This document shows positions 5,738 through 10,738 of a DNA stretch of 10,738 bases, in pieces. Location of the stretch: positions 1 to 10,738 of the forward strand of contig JAUWXJ010000070.1 of assembly GCA_030616425.1 (NCBI GenBank), in the 5' to 3' direction. The position numbers and the translations under genes are program-made. Origin of the DNA: Desulfobacterales bacterium (lineage in GTDB: Bacteria > Desulfobacterota > Desulfobacteria > Desulfobacterales > C00003060). The notes below the pieces were generated by a model. It saw only the letters and a list, made by a program, of their open reading frames with translations. It was not told the origin of the DNA and made no database searches. How positions within the stretch are numbered: position 1 is the first letter of the stretch; every line of letters starts with the position of its first letter.

Positions 5738-5753
5738 TCCCGCTGTCGCGGGA
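5738..5753 (+). repeat. REP-like palindrome, sister of the one at 4548-4563
   Basis: TCCCGC and GCGGGA flank TGTC. The arms are identical to those at 4548-4563, where the loop is TTTG. The pair brackets the TGS-GTPase gene, as expected for an interspersed palindromic repeat family. Confidence 0.55.
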
Positions 5754-5757
5754 CACA

Positions 5758-5787
5758 TTTACTGACCTAAATGCCTGTGTATATAAT
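5758..5787 (+). promoter_or_regulatory. Possible promoter for the 5965 gene cluster
   Basis: TTTACT (5758-5763) and TATAAT (5782-5787) are 18 bases apart. The -10 matches consensus and the -35 matches four of six. Transcription would begin near 5795, giving a 170-base leader that includes the 5841-5873 stem-loop. Confidence 0.4.
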
Positions 5788-5964
5788 CCGATGGTCGCAT
5801 GACGCAGGTTATACCAATGCCACGGCAGTGGCTGAGTGTTTTGTCTGATTTTTCCTCTCAACAAATCAGACAAATTATCTGTCTCTGAGATCTCTGTGGA
5901 CTCAAGCGATCGAAGAGAGCGGGCGAGAGACTCATACAGTACTTAGTGCGGGGAGAAAAACAGA

Positions 5965-6819
5965 ATGAGCAGAAAAAATGCAAACACCAGTTTTCCGGTG
6001 ATCCCTTCAGACAGGGAAGATGATCTTCATAACCTCGAGTTTGCCGATTCAGCGGACCTGGTGCTGTTTGTCGCAGGGAACCAATTCATGGTCATGGACG
6101 AACTGATTCATGTGTTTCGAGAAAAACACCCGGATGTAAAGAAAATTTTCTATGAGACACTTCCGCCTGGCCTGGAGCTAAAACAGATCCTGGCGGGCGG
6201 TGCTCTCTTTAGAGATAGGGTAATAGACATAGTCCCCGATGTGTACGCATCTGTTACTGAAAAGGCCATGGAGCGCCTTGAAGAGCATGGGCTCATTACA
6301 AAAGGAGACTACTCTCTATATCTTCACAACCGTATCGTATTAATGGTGCCAGAAGGCAATCCTGCGCAGATTGTGTCAGTCGCTGATCTGGGCCGAGAAG
6401 GGGTGCGCATTTCACAGCCGAATCCGAAATATGAGGACATTGCCTATTATATCATGGACATGTATCAACAGACAGGTGGAGAGGGTCTTGTGCACCATAT
6501 CATGGAAGAAAAACGGGCCGAAGGTACAACTATTCTGACGGTCGTGCATCACAGGGAGACTCCACTGAGAATCTTAAAGGGGACAGTTGATGTGGGGCCG
6601 GTCTGGGCAACGGAGGTTATACATGCGCAGCAGGGCAATCTTTCGGTTGATATGGTTGAACCCGGAGAGGGCTTGGATCAGAGGGACAGGATAAACTATT
6701 ATATTTGCAGATTAAAGAAAGGTGTTAATGCTGAGAATGCAAGAAAATTCCTTGATTTCATAAAGTCGGCCCGTGCTCAGGGGATCTATGAATCTTACGG
6801 CTTTGTGCCTCATTTTTGA
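5965..6819 (+). CDS. Substrate-binding-like protein (PBP type II fold) without export signal
   Basis: This 284-residue protein resembles the molybdate/sulfate-type periplasmic binding proteins. ADLVLFVAGNQFM at 30-42 is like the first strand and ligand loop, VPEGNP at 128-133 and VRISQPNPKYE at 147-157 match the hinge and second-domain region, VDVGPVWATEV follows at 208-218, and ENARKFLDFIKSARAQGIYE at 257-276 is the usual C-terminal helix. The N-terminus MSRKNANTSFPVIPSDRED is charged and has neither a signal peptide nor a lipobox, so the protein is probably cytoplasmic, unlike ordinary transport binding proteins. No ABC permease or ATPase gene is nearby. GGGGAG at 5950-5955 supports the ATG. 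It probably senses or carries a small anion or other ligand inside the cell, but the ligand is unknown. The next gene starts 10 bases after the stop. Confidence 0.65.
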   Translation: MSRKNANTSFPVIPSDREDDLHNLEFADSADLVLFVAGNQFMVMDELIHVFREKHPDVKKIFYETLPPGLELKQILAGGALFRDRVIDIVPDVYASVTEKAMERLEEHGLITKGDYSLYLHNRIVLMVPEGNPAQIVSVADLGREGVRISQPNPKYEDIAYYIMDMYQQTGGEGLVHHIMEEKRAEGTTILTVVHHRETPLRILKGTVDVGPVWATEVIHAQQGNLSVDMVEPGEGLDQRDRINYYICRLKKGVNAENARKFLDFIKSARAQGIYESYGFVPHF

Positions 6820-6829
6820 AGGAGATAGC

Positions 6830-6994
6830 ATGGAACCAAATGGAAAAGATGCGTTGATAGAGGAGATTGACAAGGAACTTCGCGCAATTGGTGCTAGGCT
6901 AAAAAAAGCTTTTTCCAAAACCGACGCACTGCTAAAAGAAGCTGCAAGAGAAAAAGAGGAGGCTGAGGAAACCGACAACGACAAGACAGATTAG
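6830..6994 (+). CDS. Small charged helical protein of unknown function (54 residues)
   Basis: I do not recognise this protein. It starts at ATG 6830, preceded by a strong AAGGAG (6819-6824) that overlaps the end of the binding-protein gene; the longer in-frame ATG at 6773 lies inside that gene and lacks such a site. The sequence is almost all predicted helix, with DALIEEIDKELRAIGARLKK giving hydrophobic positions every three to four residues, and it ends in a very acidic tail EEAEETDNDKTD. A coiled-coil or partner-binding peptide is likely. Tight spacing on both sides (10 bases before, 12 after) makes translation together with the flanking genes likely, so it may link the two larger proteins. 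Confidence 0.7.
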   Translation: MEPNGKDALIEEIDKELRAIGARLKKAFSKTDALLKEAAREKEEAEETDNDKTD

Positions 6995-7006
6995 GCATAC
7001 TCTCAC

Positions 7007-7993
7007 ATGATTACCATAGGTTTTTCATCGCATCGTGCTGAAGCCCTTCCTTACGCGGGTCGGCAAATGGAACAGCACCAGGTCATCGTGCTTGAGGAAG
7101 CACCCTCGCCAGACTTTTTGGATATGCTCGATCATCGACTTCCCATTGAGGAGTATATGATGGGTCTCGATTCAGGATTTCCCGAATTTGAACGCCAGAT
7201 GTGCGTTCTGCTACGGGAGTTGCACAGCAAAGGCCGGCAGATCATTCAAGTGGAGCCTTATCTTGAGATTCTCCTTCAGATTCACGAATTCCTTTCAGAC
7301 GGCAAAACGCCAGAAGATATAGTGAAAGCCCCGCGCCTTGGAGACGTCTATAAGGCGGAAAAACACGCCACTGGGGCGCTGCTTAATTACTATACTCATT
7401 CTCTGAAGGCGCCGTTTGATGAAGTGGTACAGACAGTAAAGGCCTTTGCCAGGGCCGATGCTGCTCGGCTGATGCTGCGAGAGCGCATGCGCGCACAGGC
7501 GATCAAACCCCTGGTTTCAGACGGGGTGGATGTTTATGTAGAGGCCGGCTACATCCATTATCCCCTATATCATTACTTGAAGAGTGCCCTTGGGCGTGCC
7601 CAAAGGATTCGTGTCGTATACTTGCTTGCACCTGTAGTTCGCAGGCTTCAAGGAAGGCGCCGGAATATGGGGCCGGGCGACATTCTCACGCTTTACTATG
7701 CCCTTCATGGGAGGGTGCCGGAGGATCAGGCAGATTTGCTGGCGGCTCGGAGCCTGATCTATATAAAGTTGCTTCAAAAAGACGAGTTGCTTCCTGGAGA
7801 CTCTGATGCCCCCCACAGCGAGGACGAGGTCAGAGTAAATCGGGTCGTGGATAGTTTAAGCTTTGAGGACTGCCGAAGACTTTTTGATCGAATTCGACTG
7901 GCAAAGCGGGAAGGGGCACTCCAGGTAGTGCAGTCCTATCTGACCGCTGGTGAGAGGTCGAAACCAATCAGAAGCATGCCCTTTAGCAGGTGA
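7007..7993 (+). CDS. Uncharacterised protein with EE...GxxH motifs (EreA/ChaN/TraB-like, tentative)
   Basis: This 328-residue protein is not a family I can name with confidence. It starts MITIGFSSHRAEALPYA, carries a glutamate pair VIVLEEAPSP at 26-35, GRQIIQVEPY at 76-85, and VYVEAGYIHYPLYHYL at 176-191 with GxxH at 181-184. A glutamate pair near the N-terminus and a later GxxH are hallmarks of the EreA/ChaN/TraB(TIKI) superfamily, which holds metal-dependent or esterase-like enzymes, so that is my tentative reading. No signal peptide or clear membrane helix is seen. A basic LQGRRRNMGPGD follows at 214-225, and the C-terminal 60 residues are charged and helical. The ATG has only a weak AGG upstream and lies 12 bases after the small protein gene, so it probably depends on coupled translation. 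It likely works with the two preceding genes. Confidence 0.6.
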   Translation: MITIGFSSHRAEALPYAGRQMEQHQVIVLEEAPSPDFLDMLDHRLPIEEYMMGLDSGFPEFERQMCVLLRELHSKGRQIIQVEPYLEILLQIHEFLSDGKTPEDIVKAPRLGDVYKAEKHATGALLNYYTHSLKAPFDEVVQTVKAFARADAARLMLRERMRAQAIKPLVSDGVDVYVEAGYIHYPLYHYLKSALGRAQRIRVVYLLAPVVRRLQGRRRNMGPGDILTLYYALHGRVPEDQADLLAARSLIYIKLLQKDELLPGDSDAPHSEDEVRVNRVVDSLSFEDCRRLFDRIRLAKREGALQVVQSYLTAGERSKPIRSMPFSR

Positions 7994-8073
7994 GCGTATT
8001 ATGTGCAGTTTCAAAATAACCATATATATAACACTGGTCAGCCTTTGGCCAACCATTCAGCAAGGAGGAGGAG

Positions 8074-8289
8074 ATGTCTGACAAAGAGAAATTCTTGAAG
8101 TTTTTTGAAGAGGTTGGGATCAGGAGCACGGATATACAACCCGAAGATGTTATTATCGAGATGGATGAAGATGTGCCGTGGGGGTTCGCCCTGAGTGTAG
8201 GTCAGGTGTGGTTTTTGTTTGGCAAGGATGACGAGTACCTTGGACTTCTCAATGATGAAACCATGCAGTTTGAGCCAAAGGAAGGGTAG
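8074..8289 (+). CDS. Hypothetical acidic protein (71 residues)
   Basis: I do not recognise this protein. A textbook AAGGAGG ribosome site in a GGAGGAGGAG run (8063-8073) directly precedes the ATG, which supports it as a real and well-translated gene. The N-terminal 16 residues (MSDKEKFLKFFEEVGI) look helical. The rest alternates aromatic and acidic residues, including EMDEDVPWGFALSVGQVWFL and GKDDEYLGLL, and is probably a small beta sheet. No cysteines, membrane segment or signal peptide are present, so it is likely cytoplasmic. It lies 80 bases after the preceding gene and may be the last gene of that cluster or have its own transcript. Long inverted repeats follow it. Confidence 0.72.
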   Translation: MSDKEKFLKFFEEVGIRSTDIQPEDVIIEMDEDVPWGFALSVGQVWFLFGKDDEYLGLLNDETMQFEPKEG

Positions 8290-8334
8290 GTGGAACTTAG
8301 TCCCTGCCCGTTCATAAATAACCTGTAACAGAGA

Positions 8335-8516
8335 AATCCCTTTTTGCTTTATCTAAAACGTTTTTTGATAAATCTAAGGCTTGCTCCAGGCGATTCGGCA
8401 CGTAGTGAAGCTTTGCGCTAAACTCGCCCTTTGGGCTCAAACAGTTCGAATCGCTGATCTTCCGCTTCGCCAAGATTTATTAGCAAAAAACGTTTTAATG
8501 ACCGCTCAAAGGGATT
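8335..8516. repeat. Long imperfect inverted repeat (about 182 bp), MITE-like
   Basis: Matched inverted segments are AATCCCTTT (8335-8343) with AAAGGGATT (8508-8516), TAAAACGTTTTTTG (8354-8367) with CAAAAAACGTTTTA (8484-8497, 14 of 14), ATAAATCT (8368-8375) with AGATTTAT (8473-8480), and CGATTCG (8391-8397) with CGAATCG (8447-8453). The 49-base centre has its own GCCC/GGGC hairpin. It encodes nothing convincing and lies between convergent genes. It could be a non-autonomous transposable element, a bidirectional terminator or both. Confidence 0.7.
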
Positions 8517-8566
8517 CCTGTTTAGGGCAGCAGTCTCTTAAGCACGAGCACTGTAAGTTTTCAGTT

Positions 8567-8690
8567 CATAAATGAGAGGTTTTTTCGATGAGCAAGGCCG
8601 CACAAGGGTTTTCGTTGAGGCGTACGCGGCAGTACGCCGCAGATGGAAACCCGCGGAGAACGCCGCTCATGGGAAAAAGAGCCATTTATG
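8567..8690. repeat. Second long inverted repeat (about 124 bp)
   Basis: Nested inverted segments are CATAAATG (8567-8574) with CATTTATG (8683-8690), ATGAGC (8588-8593) with GCTCAT (8665-8670), GGGTTTTC (8606-8613) with GGAAACCC (8645-8652, one G-T pair) and GGCGTAC (8619-8625) with GTACGCC (8632-8638). The order is the same on both sides, so the whole unit folds as one hairpin. It starts just past the stop of the minus-strand exonuclease gene. There is no T-tract of the classical kind on either side. Confidence 0.65.
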
Positions 8691-8703
8691 GATGGAAACT
8701 ACG

Positions 8704-10689
8704 CTATGCCAGTGACAGCCCGATAATATCAGACCTGGCGCTCACGCGTTCTATCTTGACTAGTATGGTGCCTTCCGGTTTGAGATCTGTTCCGGAGTTT
8801 AAGGGGAGCGAGCATTCAATCATGTAGTTGGTGAGGAGTACAACATACCTTTGATGCCGTTTTTCAAGGACCAACGCCTCTTCTTTCTGCCCTACACGAC
8901 GTTCAAGGTATTTTAGGATCCAATAGCGTACGCGTTCCTTCTGAAGGACATTAATGTAGCTCATGGGTTGCTCAACAGCCTGGACAATGAATCTAAGGTC
9001 TTCATCAGAATATAAGTCCCCCAGTCCGAGAAGGCCTCTCAGCTGGCGTTGTGTGGATAGGTCAAGGTATTTTCGTAAAGGGGAGGTCAGGGTAACATAG
9101 ACGTCCAGTCCAAGACCCGCATGGGGTTCGGGTTCGAGTCCAAGGATGACCCGGCTCAAGAGCCTCCGCTGCATCCAGTTTTGATAAAGTGTCCCACCTC
9201 TTTCGTCAATGAGACGTCCACGGGGTTCCAATTGAGCCCTGTAAATGGTTGATTGCTCCTGCTCTCTGAAGAATCGGCCTGCCAGCCAATTGGCCAGAAT
9301 CATACATTCTGACACCATCAAGCGACCTGGGCTTTCTCGATTTATCAGAGTTACCGATATATCTTTCTTGTTGTTTATCCAGACACTCATCTCAGGGAGC
9401 GTGAGTTGAATAGCCCCAGCATTTAAACGGAACTTTCGCAACTTTTGCGCCACTTCATAGATTGCTGCAAGCTCTGGATCTTGATCCACCATCAAGTTAG
9501 CATCATAATAGGTTAGCTGGCGGTTTACCTGGATAATACTCGGAAAGATTTCATACTCCAGCACCCTTGCCGAATGGTCAAGCCGCGCAGCTATGCTTAT
9601 GGCTAAGTGATCTCGACCCTCCTTCAGGCTACAGAGGTCTTCTGCCATGGGTTGTGGGAGCATGGGGATGCGTTTGTCCGGCATGTAGATCGAACTGCTC
9701 CTGGCCAAGGCCTCCTCGTCCACCGCGTTTCCCTTTTCCAAGAAGTGCGATACATCAGTTACGTGAACCCAAAGCCGGAACCCATCTTCTTCTGGCTCAA
9801 TACTGATGGCATCGTCAAAATCGAGCGTACCCTGGCTGTCAATAGTGATGGTTGACAAATTGGTAAGGTCTCGCCGTTTTCCATCCGGCTCTATCTTCGT
9901 TTTCTTGGAATTAATCTGCCTCTCAGCCTCCACGACTTCGGGCGGGAAGGTATCAGATATCCCGAATCTGTGTAGGTTCAGATTTTCATCGTGATCCCAA
10001 ATTCCAAGTTTTACCAGGAGTTGAAATGGCCCATCCTTTGGGTCCAGGCCAGACCGTGAAACGATCTCCTTACCTATGTCATAGTGGGGGCTCTCCTTTT
10101 CGAAGAGGTAGAAAGCCCGCACTATCTCAATAATTTCTTCCTTGTCCGGTGGGACTGATGGATGCGGTGTCTTCAAGACCTCCTGTATCCACTTGCTTCC
10201 ATCCTCAATAGTATGAGCTTTTCTTGCTTCCTGCGCGGCTTGGGCCGCAATCTGAGCTACCCGTTCAGGGCTGTTTGGGAAAAATCGATTGGTGTCAAAT
10301 TTGAAATAAAGACGATCCTCAAAAAGTGCTCGCATGACAGCCGAGGTATAGTCGCTGGTGAGCTCGCCATCAAAGGAGAATTCTGCCACGGTCTGCAGGT
10401 CAATCCATGTAGCCTCGGTGTGAAGCACCTCCCATAGTGCTTCGACGTCTATTTGCCTCTGTAACTGCCTTCTCTTTGCCACGGTGTTCTGCAGACGATT
10501 AACTAGAGCGTCTCTACCTATGCTCGGATCAAGATGCTCACTGCTGACATGTGCCAGCCTTTTTTCCGAATGGCTTACCTCGCGGTTGTGCTCAGTGAGC
10601 ATACGAACCTTTTGATTCCTCTTACTTAAGACAACAGCGCAAACAATCTGCTTGCGATCGATATATTCAACAACAGTGCCTGGTTCCAT
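8704..10689 (-). CDS. RNase II/R-family 3'-5' exoribonuclease (RNB domain)
   Basis: From ATG 10689 the protein has 661 residues. An N-terminal region of about 280 residues lacks an obvious cold-shock domain. The RNB domain begins at TITIDSQGTLDFDDAIS, with the metal-binding aspartates D284, D290, D292 and D293, and continues through AEDLCSLKEGRDHLAIS (349-365) to TSPLRKYLDLSTQRQL (535-550), where the arginine matches the catalytic arginine of RNase II. The last 50 or so residues resemble a short S1 RNA-binding domain. The enzyme degrades single-stranded RNA from the 3' end in the cytoplasm. The frame is open to the window edge, with TTG 10725 and CTG 10734 as other possible starts; I prefer ATG 10689 because MEPGTVVEYIDRKQIVCAVV is how I remember the family beginning. 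The gene runs against the preceding cluster. Confidence 0.88.
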   Translation of the reverse strand: MEPGTVVEYIDRKQIVCAVVLSKRNQKVRMLTEHNREVSHSEKRLAHVSSEHLDPSIGRDALVNRLQNTVAKRRQLQRQIDVEALWEVLHTEATWIDLQTVAEFSFDGELTSDYTSAVMRALFEDRLYFKFDTNRFFPNSPERVAQIAAQAAQEARKAHTIEDGSKWIQEVLKTPHPSVPPDKEEIIEIVRAFYLFEKESPHYDIGKEIVSRSGLDPKDGPFQLLVKLGIWDHDENLNLHRFGISDTFPPEVVEAERQINSKKTKIEPDGKRRDLTNLSTITIDSQGTLDFDDAISIEPEEDGFRLWVHVTDVSHFLEKGNAVDEEALARSSSIYMPDKRIPMLPQPMAEDLCSLKEGRDHLAISIAARLDHSARVLEYEIFPSIIQVNRQLTYYDANLMVDQDPELAAIYEVAQKLRKFRLNAGAIQLTLPEMSVWINNKKDISVTLINRESPGRLMVSECMILANWLAGRFFREQEQSTIYRAQLEPRGRLIDERGGTLYQNWMQRRLLSRVILGLEPEPHAGLGLDVYVTLTSPLRKYLDLSTQRQLRGLLGLGDLYSDEDLRFIVQAVEQPMSYINVLQKERVRYWILKYLERRVGQKEEALVLEKRHQRYVVLLTNYMIECSLPLNSGTDLKPEGTILVKIERVSARSDIIGLSLA

Positions 10690-10738
10690 ATGTCGGCTTA
10701 TAGCAACGGGGTCAATGAAAGTCAATAAAGCCAGAATT

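Larger units (their letters stand above)
5669..5898. repeat. Possible 230-bp inverted-repeat-bounded intergenic element
   Basis: CACAGAGATCGCAGAG (5669-5684) and CTCTGAGATCTCTGTG (5883-5898) are inverted copies with one mismatch in 16. Between them lie several hairpins: TTGAGCAGATT...AATCTGCTCAA (5696-5730), TCCCGC/GCGGGA (5738-5753), GCCAC/GTGGC (5819-5832) and TTGTCTGATTT/AAATCAGACAA (5841-5873). No coding sequence is present. The arrangement fits a non-autonomous mobile element or a cluster of interspersed repeats; no flanking target duplication was established. Confidence 0.45.

Noticed and set aside
8381..8575. 64-residue plus-strand ORF
   Set aside because: It falls within the long inverted repeat at 8335-8516, lacks a proper start context and shows no protein-like pattern.
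8290..8703. CRISPR array
   Set aside because: The repeats are inverted, not direct, and there is no regular repeat-spacer spacing.
8588..8827. 79-residue plus-strand ORF with a GAGAGG ribosome-like site
   Set aside because: Its first part lies inside the 8567-8690 palindrome and its last part overlaps the exonuclease gene on the other strand. Composition is typical of a repeat-derived or antisense frame.

Overview
The window looks like ordinary chromosome from a deltaproteobacterium (Desulfobacterota; an anaerobic, sulfate-reducer-like lineage is my best guess). The basis is the gene order ptsN-rapZ-mannose-type EIIA, the order tpiA-secG-tRNA-Leu(GAG), a TGS-domain GTPase starting MPANLPP-like, and a divergent RNase II-type exonuclease starting MEPGTVVEYIDR-like. 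This is judged from remembered family resemblance, not from a search.

Region by region: (1) 1-3326 is a compact plus-strand housekeeping run: the end of ptsN, rapZ, an EIIA-Man-type protein, rimI, tpiA and secG. It joins regulatory PTS signalling, ribosomal protein acetylation, glycolysis and Sec protein export. A tRNA-Leu(GAG) follows at 3364-3450 and a strong intrinsic terminator at 3474-3510. (2) 3511-4651 has no convincing gene. It holds competing hairpins at 3604-3714, a doubtful 30-residue CxxC ORF, a roughly 94-nt nested hairpin ending in seven Ts (4148-4248), and a near-consensus sigma70 promoter (4375-4403). A leader with four stem-loops follows the promoter. (3) 4652-5638 encodes a TGS-domain GTPase that starts at GTG. 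(4) 5639-5964 is a 326-base intergenic stretch made largely of inverted repeats, with a possible promoter. (5) 5965-8289 is a plus-strand cluster of little-known genes: a periplasmic-binding-protein fold without an export signal, a 54-residue charged peptide, a 328-residue protein with an EE...GxxH motif pair, and a 71-residue acidic protein. (6) 8290-8703 lies between convergent genes and contains two long imperfect inverted repeats (about 182 and 124 bp), MITE-like or bidirectional-terminator-like. (7) 8704-10689 on the minus strand is an RNase II/R-family exonuclease whose frame stays open to the window edge.

No CRISPR array, transposase gene, phage gene or recognised defence system is visible. 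The least explained parts are the 5965-7993 gene trio and the hairpin-rich intergenic regions. Everything in regions 1, 3 and 7 is ordinary in type, though a few residues and start codons deserve a look.
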